From the NCBI GenBank assembly GCA_047602365.1, contig JASGHM010000001.1, positions 1,302,001 to 1,366,000 on the forward strand: 64,000 bases of DNA, given 5' to 3'. Every line of letters starts with the position of its first letter. Position 1 is the first letter of the stretch. Below, piece after piece: positions 39,742 through 47,709 of this stretch. A program made the translations under genes and the position numbers. The DNA is from Piscinibacter sp047602365 (GTDB taxonomy: Bacteria > Pseudomonadota > Gammaproteobacteria > Burkholderiales > Burkholderiaceae_C). The notes below the pieces were generated by a model, which ran no database searches, was not told where the DNA came from, and saw only the letters and a program-made list of their open reading frames with translations.

Positions 39742-40293
39742 TTACTTGCACTCGGCCGGGGCGAAGCGCGGGTTCAGCGTGCCGGCGGTGGCGCCAGCCA
39801 GACCGCGGTTGTTGGCGGCGACCTGGCTGGTCGTCGCGCAGGCCCAGTCCACCGAACCGGTGGTGCCCGGGGCGGCGGCGGCCAGCAGCACGGCGCCACC
39901 AGCTTGCGTCGACAGGTACGGGGTCAGGGCCAGCGTCGGGAAGCCCGCGCCGATCGCCTGGCCGACGTTGGCCGGGTTCAGGAAGACGGTGATCACGCCG
40001 GTGGCCGGGGTGATGACGATACCGGCTTGAGCGGCCGAGCCGATGTACTTCGAGACCGGGGGCGCCAGGGCGACTTGCGCGGCGTAGGCGGCGACACCGT
40101 TCATGCCGTCAGCGGCGAAGCTGCTCGACAGGTCGGCCTTGATGGCGGAGGCCAGCGACAGACCTTCCGTGACCTTCGCACGGATGGTGTAGTCCTGGTA
40201 GGCCGGCAGCGCGACGGCGGCCAGAATGCCGATGATCGCCACGACGATCATCAGTTCGATGAGGGTGAAACCTTGCTGGATACGACGCTTCAT
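39742..40293 (-). CDS. pilA: type IVa major pilin
   Basis: 183 residues. The short basic leader MKRRIQQG is cleaved before FTLIELMIVVAIIGILAAVALPAYQDY, the classic type IVa N-methyl-Phe helix with Glu5. The C-terminal half is Ala/Gly-rich with two cysteines (near SVDWACATTS and the final PAEC) that would form the D-region disulfide. Processing is by PilD and assembly by PilBCMNOPQ, none of which is in this window. The linked TfpZ and PglL genes suggest O-glycosylation. A CAGGAG RBS precedes the ATG and a sigma-54 promoter lies just upstream. Confidence 0.94.
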   Translation of the reverse strand: MKRRIQQGFTLIELMIVVAIIGILAAVALPAYQDYTIRAKVTEGLSLASAIKADLSSSFAADGMNGVAAYAAQVALAPPVSKYIGSAAQAGIVITPATGVITVFLNPANVGQAIGAGFPTLALTPYLSTQAGGAVLLAAAAPGTTGSVDWACATTSQVAANNRGLAGATAGTLNPRFAPAECK

Positions 40294-40334
40294 TGAGAAC
40301 TCCTGAGGGTTGGGAGAGGACACGGCTTCCCAGA

Positions 40335-40350
40335 TGCGAAGGGCGTGCCA
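40335..40350 (-). promoter_or_regulatory. sigma-54 (-24/-12) promoter of pilA
   Basis: Minus strand TGGCACGCCCTTCGCA matches the RpoN consensus TGGCACGNNNNTTGCA at all but one fixed position, with the obligatory GG and GC 10 bases apart. Transcription would start about 31 bases before the pilA ATG. PilS/PilR-RpoN control of pilA is established in pseudomonads and related bacteria. Confidence 0.82.
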
Positions 40351-40391
40351 CCGGGAACGGCTCGAAAATCCGTGAAATGCAGCCTGAAGGC

Positions 40392-40459
40392 TGACGCAAA
40401 CAGTCACAGCCTGCGGCCGTCAGCAGACGGGCCGGGTCACGACTGACGCAAATGGTCAC
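40392..40459. promoter_or_regulatory. twin palindromic upstream boxes of pilA
   Basis: Two copies of TGACGCAAA(C/T)(A/G)GTCAC occur at 40392-40407 and 40444-40459, each with inverted TGAC/GTCA arms. Their starts are 52 bp apart, close to five helical turns, and they sit about 77 and 129 bp upstream of the predicted sigma-54 start site. Position and phasing fit enhancer sites for a sigma-54 activator such as PilR (inference). Confidence 0.6.
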
Positions 40460-40482
40460 CCGATTGCGTCGGATGCGCTCCA

Positions 40483-40507
40483 ATGAAAAACGGGCCCGAA
40501 GGCCCGT
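40483..40507 (-). terminator. Rho-independent terminator of the cyclase/phosphodiesterase unit
   Basis: Minus strand: stem ACGGGCC/GGCCCGT with loop TTCG followed by TTTTCATT, about 40 bases after the phosphodiesterase stop. It insulates the pilA promoter region from the upstream operon. Confidence 0.85.
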
Positions 40508-40544
40508 ATTTCTTGCCCGTCATGACCGGGCCTGCCAAACATGT

Positions 40545-41330
40545 TCACGCGCTGCCGAGCGCCATGGTCTGGCCGGCTGCGAGGGCACGGATGCGGTGGC
40601 TGCTGGCCAGCTTGCCGACCTCGCTCATCACCGCCTCCATCTCGCCGGGCTTGATGTGCGTGATGTGCACCTCGACGCTGCCGGGCAGCTGGGCCAGCTC
40701 GTGGCCCAGCGCCGCCGGGCAGAGGTGGCGGCTGATGTAGGCGAGCTGGCGCTCCTCGTCGCTGAACGCGGTCTCGATCACCAGGTGGGTGATCTTCATG
40801 TGGCGCAGGCGCATCCACAGCGTCGGGTTGGGGCCGGTGTCGCCGGTGTAGACCCACCAGCCGGCGTCGCCGCCGTCGACCGCGAAGCCGCAGGCCGGCA
40901 CGGTGTGCGAGGCGGAGATCACCTCGATGCGCTTGTTGGCGATCTTCAGCACGTCGCCGATCGCGAAGGGCACCAGCTGCAGCACCGGGTGCTCGGCGCT
41001 GGGCAGGCGGGTGAAGTCGGGCCAGATCACGCCGTTGAAGATGTGCGCGCGCAGCGCCGCCAGCGTCTCCGGGAGCGCGTGCACCTGGATCGGCCCGCGG
41101 CCGGCGGCACGCCGCGCGCGCATCACGCTGTCGGCCAGCAGGCCGATGGCCAGCACATGGTCGAGGTGCGAGTGGCTGATCAGGATGTGCTCGATGCGCG
41201 CCAGCGCGTCCAGCGGCAGGTCGCCAACGCCGGTGCCGGCGTCGATCAGCACGTCGTCGTCGCAGAGAAAGGCCGTGGTCCTGCAGCCGGCCGCGATGGC
41301 GCCGGAACAGCCGAGGACGGTGAAATTCAT
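40545..41330 (-). CDS. class II-like cyclic nucleotide phosphodiesterase, metallo-beta-lactamase fold
   Basis: 261 residues. The metallo-beta-lactamase motif is ILISHSHLDHVLAIGLL (HxHxDH form), with further metal ligands in VISASHTVPACGF and WVYTGDTGPN. The layout with the strand MNFTVLGCSGAIAAG at the start follows the class II 3',5'-cyclic nucleotide phosphodiesterase group more than tRNase Z, though a general MBL hydrolase cannot be excluded. The start ATG overlaps the adenylate cyclase TGA by 4 bases, so maker and probable destroyer of cAMP are translated together. Confidence 0.78.
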   Translation of the reverse strand: MNFTVLGCSGAIAAGCRTTAFLCDDDVLIDAGTGVGDLPLDALARIEHILISHSHLDHVLAIGLLADSVMRARRAAGRGPIQVHALPETLAALRAHIFNGVIWPDFTRLPSAEHPVLQLVPFAIGDVLKIANKRIEVISASHTVPACGFAVDGGDAGWWVYTGDTGPNPTLWMRLRHMKITHLVIETAFSDEERQLAYISRHLCPAALGHELAQLPGSVEVHITHIKPGEMEAVMSEVGKLASSHRIRALAAGQTMALGSA

Positions 41331-43486
41331 TTGCTGTCGAAGGTGCGGGTGCCGTCCCAGCCCGGCGGCTCGGGGTGGCTGGACCAACGGGCGATGCGGT
41401 CGCCCAGTTGACTGTACAAAGCGCTGAGCGGCGATCCACCGAAGCTGTTTCTCAATGCTTCCAGCGAAGTCAGCGCCTGCTCGGCATCTTGCTGGCGGTA
41501 GTGGGCCAGCGCAAGCTGCCAAAGTCGCATTTCCTCGGCAAACCGCTCGGTGTGTGGGCGATCCGCAGGGGTCGGCGTGAACAGCGTCACGGCCTGCTGT
41601 TTGCCCTTGACGCGCACACGGTCCACCTCGATCAGCGTGAGCCGCTCGCCGATGGCCTCGCGCGTGCTTTCCCCCAGCACGATGTCGATGCCGTACTGGC
41701 GCGTCAGCGCCTCGATGCGCGACGCGAGGTTCACCGCGTCGCCCATCACGGTGTAGCTGCGGCGGATGTCCGAGCCCATGTCGCCGACGCAGACCAGCCC
41801 GCTGTTGATGCCGATGCCCAGGCCGATCTCCGGCAGGCCGCGCGCGCGCAGGTCGCGGTTGAGCTCGACCAGCCGCGAGCTCATCGCCAGCGCCGCCTGC
41901 ACGGCGTGCAGCGCGTGGTCCGGGTCGGCGACCGGCGCGCCCCAGAAGGCCATGATGGCGTCGCCGATGTACTTGTCGAGCGTGCCACGGTGGGCGCGGA
42001 TCTCCTGCGTCATCGCGGTGAAGAAGCGGTTGACCAGCGCACGCAGCTCTTCGGGCGGCAGCGCCTCCGAGACGCGCGTGAAGTTGCGCATGTCGCAGAA
42101 CATCACGGTCAGCACGCGGTTCTCGGCCTGCATGCCGTAGCGCTGCGGGTCGCGCGCCATCTGCGCCACCAGCTCGGGCGGCACGTAGCTGCCGAACAGG
42201 CGCGCCAGCGAGCGCCGCCGCGCGCCCTCGGTCACGTAGCCCCAGCCGGTGATGCCGAGGTAGACCAGCGCGGTCAGCAGCAGCGCCGAGGCGAGCGGCA
42301 GTGCCAGGCCGTGGCGGCGATACAGCCACTGGTCGAGCACGACCAGCGCCAGGCCCACCGCCAGCGTGACGCCGATCGCCGCCAGCGCACGCAGCCGTGG
42401 CAGCGCCAGCGCCAGCAGCGACGCCACGATGAGCAGTTGCGCGACCTCGTAGCCGCGCGCCCAGTCCGGGGTCAGCGGGCCGCGCCCGTCGAGCAGGCCT
42501 GACAGCAGGTTCGCATGCACCTCGACGCCCGGATACACGGCGGCGACCGGTGTGCTGCGCAGGTCGAACACGCCGGGCGCGCTGGAACCCACCAGCACCA
42601 GCTTGCCGGCCAGCGCGCCGGCGGCCACGCGGCCTTCGAGCAGGTCGGCCGCCGGCACGTAGTCGAACGAGCCGCCCGCCGGCCCGCCCGCGCCGCGGTA
42701 GGGCACGCGCACGGCGGCGCGTGCGTCGACCGGGATGTGCAGCGTCTGCGTGCCCTGGTGCAGCTCGACGGCGGCCAGCGCTGCAACGCCTTCGACGCCC
42801 GGCGCCGGCGGCAGCACCGGCCGCGCGGCCGGCGACCCGCCGTACAGCCTGAACATGGCCAGCGCCAGCGACTCGCGGTAGGCACCGTCGACCTCGGCCA
42901 GCAGCGGCAGGCTGCGCAGCATGCCGTCGTCGTCGGGCAACGCATTGAAGAAGCCCGCCGCCGGCGCCGCCGCGGCCAGCGTGGCGACATTGGCGGCATG
43001 ACCGCTCCAGCGGGTCGTCGACAGGCGGCGTCCGCCCAGGGTGGCCGGGTCGAACAGCGGCGCCGGCAGCACGCCGCTGCGCTGCGCGCCCGGGCCGTCG
43101 GTGAGGAAGTAGCCCAGCACGGCGGGACGACCAGCCAGCACGCGCGCCAGCGATGCGTCGCCCGGATCGGGCTCGGCGAAGACCATGTCGAAGCCGGCCA
43201 CGGCCACCCGCTGGCGCTCGAACAGCTCCTGCGCCAGCGCGGCGATGCGCTCGCGCGGCCACGGCCAGCGGCCGACCCGCGCGAGGCTGGCGTCGTCGAT
43301 GTCGACGATGACGATGCGCGGCTCGCGGGTGCGTGGCATCGCGGCGCGCAGGCGCGCGTCGTCGATCGCCAGGTCGAGCTGGCGCAGCACACGCAGCGGC
43401 ATCACGCCGCTGGCATGCAGCAACGACAAGGCAAGGGCGAAGAGCAGGAGGCCCCAGCGCAGCAGGCGCAGCGCGCCGGGTGTCAT
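41327..43486 (-). CDS. CHASE2-domain adenylate cyclase (class III)
   Basis: 719 residues. An N-terminal membrane helix (LLRWGLLLFALALSLLHASG) is followed by an extracytoplasmic CHASE2 sensor (about residues 40-340; PRIVIVDIDDASLARVGRWPWPR is typical), three transmembrane helices (about 345-420) and a class III cyclase domain (about 450-640). Metal Asp residues lie in TVMFCDMRNFTRVSE and YIGDAIMAFWGAPVADP. Base-recognition residues are Lys in TLDKYIGD and Thr in SYTVMGDAVN, the pattern for ATP and not GTP. A C-terminal helical tail follows (residues about 660-719). It should make cAMP in response to an unknown periplasmic signal. Confidence 0.9.
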   Translation of the reverse strand: MTPGALRLLRWGLLLFALALSLLHASGVMPLRVLRQLDLAIDDARLRAAMPRTREPRIVIVDIDDASLARVGRWPWPRERIAALAQELFERQRVAVAGFDMVFAEPDPGDASLARVLAGRPAVLGYFLTDGPGAQRSGVLPAPLFDPATLGGRRLSTTRWSGHAANVATLAAAAPAAGFFNALPDDDGMLRSLPLLAEVDGAYRESLALAMFRLYGGSPAARPVLPPAPGVEGVAALAAVELHQGTQTLHIPVDARAAVRVPYRGAGGPAGGSFDYVPAADLLEGRVAAGALAGKLVLVGSSAPGVFDLRSTPVAAVYPGVEVHANLLSGLLDGRGPLTPDWARGYEVAQLLIVASLLALALPRLRALAAIGVTLAVGLALVVLDQWLYRRHGLALPLASALLLTALVYLGITGWGYVTEGARRRSLARLFGSYVPPELVAQMARDPQRYGMQAENRVLTVMFCDMRNFTRVSEALPPEELRALVNRFFTAMTQEIRAHRGTLDKYIGDAIMAFWGAPVADPDHALHAVQAALAMSSRLVELNRDLRARGLPEIGLGIGINSGLVCVGDMGSDIRRSYTVMGDAVNLASRIEALTRQYGIDIVLGESTREAIGERLTLIEVDRVRVKGKQQAVTLFTPTPADRPHTERFAEEMRLWQLALAHYRQQDAEQALTSLEALRNSFGGSPLSALYSQLGDRIARWSSHPEPPGWDGTRTFDSK

Positions 43487-43517
43487 GCGCAGCGGCGCTG
43501 CGTGCGCGCCTGGCGGA

Positions 43518-44189
43518 TCAGGCCTGGACGAACTGCATCTGCGTGCCGGCGAGCTCGACCACGTCGCCGTTCTTCAGCTGCACCGTCTCGCTGGTCACCG
43601 GGCTGCCGTTGACGGTCGGCCGCAGCGCGCCTTCGACGTGAGCCAGCACGTAGCCGCCCGGGCGCTTGGTGATCGAGGCGACCTGCACGCCGGGCTTGCC
43701 GACGGTGGTGACCACCTTGGTCAGCATGACCTCGCGGCCGGCCGCCGCGCCGTTGAGCACCTTGATCGAGGCCGGGCCCGCGCCGCCACCCAGCGAACCG
43801 AAGCCCGAGGCGCCGAAGCCGCCGGTCGGCGCGTAGGCGGGTGCCGCCGACGCCGGTGCGGCGCCGGGCTTCATGATCATCGTCTTCTCGTAGTCGGTGC
43901 CGTCCTCGACCAGGTACTTGATCTTGTACTTGCCGATCTCGACCGTGTCGTTGTGGCTGAGCAGCTGCTTCTTGACGGCCTTGCCGTTGATGTAGGTGCC
44001 GTTGGTGCTGTTCAGGTCTTCGATGAAGACGTCGGCGCCGACCATCTGCAGCACCGCGTGCTCGCCGCTGACGGCGAGGTTGTCGATCACGATGTCGTTG
44101 TACGGACGCCGACCGAGGGTCGTCTTGTCCTTGGTGATCTGCACTTCCTTGATCACCACGCCGTCCAAAGAAACGACCAGCTTGCCCAT
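43518..44189 (-). CDS. FHA-domain protein with two FHA modules
   Basis: 223 residues. The first FHA domain (about residues 20-95) has the phosphothreonine-binding residues in LGRRPYNDIVIDNLAVSGEHAVL and DLNSTNGTYING. A Gly/Ala/Pro linker (about 108-145) leads to a second, less typical FHA-like domain (VTTVGKPGVQVASITKRPGGYVL, PTVNGSPV). FHA proteins read Ser/Thr phosphorylation. A PP2C phosphatase and a Ser/Thr kinase gene follow upstream in the same direction, so it is probably a target or adaptor of that kinase. Confidence 0.87.
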   Translation of the reverse strand: MGKLVVSLDGVVIKEVQITKDKTTLGRRPYNDIVIDNLAVSGEHAVLQMVGADVFIEDLNSTNGTYINGKAVKKQLLSHNDTVEIGKYKIKYLVEDGTDYEKTMIMKPGAAPASAAPAYAPTGGFGASGFGSLGGGAGPASIKVLNGAAAGREVMLTKVVTTVGKPGVQVASITKRPGGYVLAHVEGALRPTVNGSPVTSETVQLKNGDVVELAGTQMQFVQA

Positions 44190-44245
44190 GCTCGTGTCCT
44201 CGTGATCTCTGTCTTCTGTGTTCTAGGACCGTCACCGAAGCGCCG

Positions 44246-45055
44246 TCAGCGCCGGAACGGCCACCACGATCGCGCCGGGCCCGCCGGTCCGCGCACCCTC
44301 GCCAGTACGACGGAGATATTATCCTTTCCGCCTGCGTCATTGGCGGCATCGACCAGCGCCGCGGCGACTTCGCCCAGGACGTCGCTGGTCTGCAACAGCT
44401 GCGAGATGCTTTCGTCGTCGAGCATGTCGGACAGGCCGTCCGAGCACAGCAGGTACATGTCGCCCGGCAGCACGTCGTGCAGGTGAGTCTCGAGCAGCAC
44501 CGTGTCCTCGACGCCGACGGCGCGCGTCACCAGGTTCTTGTTCGACGAGAACGCCGCCTGCTCGGCGGTGATCAGGCCGGAGTCGATCTGCTCCTGCAGC
44601 AGCGAATGGTCGTGGGTGATCTGCGCCAGCCGGCCGGCGCGCAGCCGGTAACCGCGCGAATCGCCGACATGGCCCATCAGCAGCCGGCCCTCGCGGAACA
44701 CGCCGACGACCAGCGTCGTGCCCATGCCGGCGTACTGGGGGTTCGAGTTGGCGGCGTTGAAGATGGCGCGGTTGGCGTTGTCGACACAGATGTCCATCGC
44801 GCGGCGCACGTCGGTGTCGGAGGCGTTGTCCGAGGCCTCGGACAGCCAGCGGCCGAGTTCGCTCTTGATGAACGAGGTCGCCATGCCGCTGGCCACTTCG
44901 CCGGCGTTGTAGCCGCCCATGCCGTCGGCCAGCACGATCAGCGCGGAGGCCTCGTCGACGGCGACCGAGTCTTCGTTGTTGTTGCGTGCCCGGCCCGTGT
45001 CGGTGGCGCTGAAGAACTCCAGGGTCATGGTCGGGTCTGAATCGGGCAATGGCAT
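44246..45055 (-). CDS. PP2C-family Ser/Thr protein phosphatase
   Basis: About 269 residues. PP2C motifs are complete: metal residues in NNNEDSVAVD and VLADGMGGYNAGEVAS, then MGTTLVVGVF, MGHVGDSRGYRLR, HSLLQEQIDSG, YLLCSDGLSDML and GGKDNISVVLARV. It should remove phosphate added by the adjacent STPK. Two in-frame ATGs (45,055 and 45,028) are possible; the first was kept. Gene order kinase, phosphatase, FHA is the layout known from type VI secretion regulation, but no T6SS genes are in the window. Confidence 0.9.
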   Translation of the reverse strand: MPLPDSDPTMTLEFFSATDTGRARNNNEDSVAVDEASALIVLADGMGGYNAGEVASGMATSFIKSELGRWLSEASDNASDTDVRRAMDICVDNANRAIFNAANSNPQYAGMGTTLVVGVFREGRLLMGHVGDSRGYRLRAGRLAQITHDHSLLQEQIDSGLITAEQAAFSSNKNLVTRAVGVEDTVLLETHLHDVLPGDMYLLCSDGLSDMLDDESISQLLQTSDVLGEVAAALVDAANDAGGKDNISVVLARVRGPAGPARSWWPFRR

Positions 45056-45094
45056 GGGTCGCTTCGGCCGGTGTTCTGCGCCCCGCGCAGGATC

Positions 45095-46315
45095 TCACGA
45101 TTCGGAATTGTGCCTTGGTTCGACGCGCGCGAATGTCACGGTTTTCTCGAACTCCTCGCCAGGCACCGGTTCCGGTGGGGGCGGCGCAAGCATCGCCGCG
45201 GCCACCGTTCGCAGGTCCTGTGCCATCTGCACGCCGTCCGCGTAGCGCACTTCGGGCCGCTTCTCGAGCGCCAGGGCGACCACGTCGGCCAGCGCCTGCG
45301 GCAACTCCGGCCGCAGCCCGCGCACGTCGGGCGCCGGCACGTTGACGATCTGCCGCATCAGCTCGGCCATCGAGTCGCCCTCGTGCGGCAGGTGACCGGT
45401 CAGCAGCTGGAACAGCGCCACGCCCAGCGAATAGAGGTCGCTGCGCCCGTCGGCATGGCGGCCGGCCATCTGCTCGGGGGACATGAACGAGGGTGTGCCC
45501 AGCACGAGACCGGTGCGCGTGCGGCTGGTGTCGTCCATGCGCGCGACGCCGAAATCCATCACCTTCACCAGCGTCCCGGCGGGGTCGATCATTACGTTGG
45601 CTGGCTTGACGTCGCGGTGCACCACTCCCTGCGAATGCGCATAGGACAGTGCTTCGGCGACGCGTGCGATGACGCCCAGCACTTGTGGCACCGGCAGCAG
45701 CCGCCCGGGCGCGGTGTAGCGCAGCAGGTCCTCGCCCTTGACGTATTCCATCGCGATCCAGGCGAGGTCCTGGGCCTCGCCGGCGTCGAAGATGGTGACG
45801 ATGTCCGGGTGCTGCAGGCGCCCGGCCGTTTCCGCCTCGCGGAAGAACCGGGCGCGGGCCTCGGCCAGCTGGTCACCCTCGAACTCGCGGCTCAAGGCCA
45901 TCGTCTTGATCGCCACCTGGCGGCCGATCTGCGGGTCGCGGCCGAGGTAGACGGCACCCATCGAGCCGCGGCCGATCTCGCTGTCGACGCGATAGCGCCC
46001 CAGCGTGACCGGCATGGTGCGCGGCCCGGCGGGCATCGGCACAGTGGGTCGCGGCGGGGCCGGCTCGGCAGGGGCCGGTGTGGGCGCGGCAGCGGACCGG
46101 CGCAGGCCGCCAAGCGCGAAGCCGGCATGGCCGAAGGCGATCGCCGCGAGGGCGGGCAGCGGCCAGAAGCCCGCACCCGTCGCCACCAGCACGCCGCCGG
46201 CGACGATCCACCCTGCGGTCAACGCCCAGCCCAGTTCGCGGCGCAGGCGCGGGACGAAAAAGCCGACGTGCAGGGTCGCCAGGACGAGCGAGGCCAGAAC
46301 GCCGGGCCAGTTCAC
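45095..46315 (-). CDS. membrane-anchored Ser/Thr protein kinase (Hanks type)
   Basis: About 406 residues. Unusually, the membrane helices are at the N-terminus (about residues 1-75: WPGVLASLVLATLHVGFFV; LTAGWIVAGGVLVATGAG; ALAAIAFGHAGFALGGL), then a Pro-rich linker, then the kinase. Visible kinase motifs: IGRGSMGAVYLG (P-loop), VAIKTMAL (Lys), VVHRDVKPANVMID (catalytic loop), VMDFGVARMDD (DFG) and GTPSFMSPEQ. An in-frame ATG at 46,399 would add 28 residues, but that segment looks non-coding, so GTG at 46,315 was taken; the start is uncertain. It probably acts with the PP2C and FHA proteins downstream. Confidence 0.86.
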   Translation of the reverse strand: MNWPGVLASLVLATLHVGFFVPRLRRELGWALTAGWIVAGGVLVATGAGFWPLPALAAIAFGHAGFALGGLRRSAAAPTPAPAEPAPPRPTVPMPAGPRTMPVTLGRYRVDSEIGRGSMGAVYLGRDPQIGRQVAIKTMALSREFEGDQLAEARARFFREAETAGRLQHPDIVTIFDAGEAQDLAWIAMEYVKGEDLLRYTAPGRLLPVPQVLGVIARVAEALSYAHSQGVVHRDVKPANVMIDPAGTLVKVMDFGVARMDDTSRTRTGLVLGTPSFMSPEQMAGRHADGRSDLYSLGVALFQLLTGHLPHEGDSMAELMRQIVNVPAPDVRGLRPELPQALADVVALALEKRPEVRYADGVQMAQDLRTVAAAMLAPPPPEPVPGEEFEKTVTFARVEPRHNSES

Positions 46316-46433
46316 GGCATCAGGCGCGGACGCGCCGCCCCCTTGGCATTCGAATGCTGTCCCGACGCGAACCGACCATGGCGCCGGAAACCATAGCACA
46401 CGGCGCGTGGGCGCCGCAGCAGCCGAGGCGTGC

Positions 46434-46880
46434 TCAGTCAGCCAGCGTCAGCATGGCGCTCAGCCCGGCCGTCGCCGCGACCGGCGCCCACCGGCCGTGC
46501 GACGGAACCGGCTGGCCGGCCGCGATCGGCTCGTCGGTCTTGCCGACGCGCGGGCGGCGTGCATCGAGCAGGCGCATGCTGCCGAGGCGGGCCTGCAGCT
46601 TCTCGCTCACCTCGACCAGCGGCCGCTTGACCAGCATCTTCTCGAACTTGCTGCCCGGCGCGGCGCGCAGCAGCGGCTCCAGCTGCGCGAACAGCTCGGT
46701 GCTCCATCGGTCGAGCCACTGCTGGCGCGCCGAGTGCGAGACCCAGCGGCCGATGTGCCGGGTGAGCGTGGGCGCACTGGCCACGACGATCCAATGGGTG
46801 GGGCCGGCGCTGCGGAGCATGGGCTGCAGGATTTGCAGGGCATGCTCGGCGTCGTTGACGAACACGGCGATCTTCTCCAT
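46434..46880 (-). CDS. conserved hypothetical protein
   Basis: 148 residues, not recognised. It begins MEKIAVFVNDAEHALQILQP, continues with an amphipathic helix, then RHIGRWVSHSARQQWLDRWS and EKMLVKRPLVEVSEKLQARLG, and has a Gly/Ala-rich hydrophobic end. The opening strand-helix pattern resembles nucleotide- or stress-protein-type alpha/beta folds, but no motif is certain. The ATG is preceded by CAGGAGGC, a good RBS. It lies 31 bp after a TerC-family gene and before the kinase gene, probably transcribed with terC. Confidence 0.65.
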   Translation of the reverse strand: MEKIAVFVNDAEHALQILQPMLRSAGPTHWIVVASAPTLTRHIGRWVSHSARQQWLDRWSTELFAQLEPLLRAAPGSKFEKMLVKRPLVEVSEKLQARLGSMRLLDARRPRVGKTDEPIAAGQPVPSHGRWAPVAATAGLSAMLTLAD

Positions 46881-46911
46881 CTCGGGCCTCCTGAGGGTCG
46901 GGCGTGGCAGT

Positions 46912-47604
46912 TCAGGTCGTTGTCGCTTGCGGCCGGCTGCTGGCACGGTGGGCTGCCCACCAGCCCGCCGCCAGCACGCCGCCGATGGCCAGCACGTAGG
47001 TCGCGACACGGCCGGGCAGGCTCGGGTCGTAGACGTCGTCCAGCAACGGCTCACTCACAATCATATGTGCCGCGGTATAGGCCAGGACGCCAGCCCCGAG
47101 ATAGGTGATAGCCGGGAAGCGGTCGACCAGCTTGAGCACCAGGGTACTGCCCCAGACGACGATCGGCACGCTGATCAGCAGTCCGATCACGACCAGGTCG
47201 AAGCTGCCCTTGGCGGCACCGGCCACACCGAGCACGTTGTCCACGCCCATCAGGGCGTCGGCGACGATGATGGTCTTCATCGCGCCCCAGAAGGTGTTGG
47301 CCTGCGGGCCATGCTCGTCGTGCGACTCGCCCGGCGCGAGCAGCTTGTAGGCGATCCACACCAGCCCGAGGCCGCCGACCAGCATCAGGCCGGGGATCTT
47401 GAGCAGCCAGACGACACCGATGGTCATCGTGCTGCGCACGACGACGGCACCGACGGTGCCCCAGATGATGGCGCGCTTCTGCAGGTGGGCGGGGAGGCTG
47501 CGGGCGGCCAGCGCGATGACGATCGCGTTGTCGCCGGCGAGCACCAGGTCGATCAGGACGATGGCCAGCAGCGCTGACCACCACGGGGCGGAAAACAGTT
47601 CCAT
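46912..47604 (-). CDS. TerC-family membrane protein (short form) with riboswitch leader
   Basis: 230 residues, about seven helices. Family acidic motifs are IVLIDLVLAGDNAIVIALAARSL and VADALMGVDNVLGVAGAAKG, the short YjbE/YkoY type. Members are linked to manganese export and metalation of secreted enzymes. The leader of about 250 bases contains a yybP-ykoY-type element, which supports manganese control. It is followed by a small hypothetical gene. Close relative of the next TerC gene upstream, so the pair probably arose by duplication. Confidence 0.88.
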   Translation of the reverse strand: MELFSAPWWSALLAIVLIDLVLAGDNAIVIALAARSLPAHLQKRAIIWGTVGAVVVRSTMTIGVVWLLKIPGLMLVGGLGLVWIAYKLLAPGESHDEHGPQANTFWGAMKTIIVADALMGVDNVLGVAGAAKGSFDLVVIGLLISVPIVVWGSTLVLKLVDRFPAITYLGAGVLAYTAAHMIVSEPLLDDVYDPSLPGRVATYVLAIGGVLAAGWWAAHRASSRPQATTT

Positions 47605-47709
47605 GACGGCTCCAGACGGGTTTGCACGAACGACGGTGCAAGCCGTATGAGCGCTGGAACGCAGACGTGGTGGCCCGAGGTGGGTCGGACGGCTTCGATC
47701 CGGCCGCTC

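Noticed and set aside
43518..46315. Remnant of a type VI secretion locus
   Set aside because: Kinase, phosphatase and FHA genes are present, but no Tss structural gene (TssB, TssC, ClpV, VgrG) is in view.
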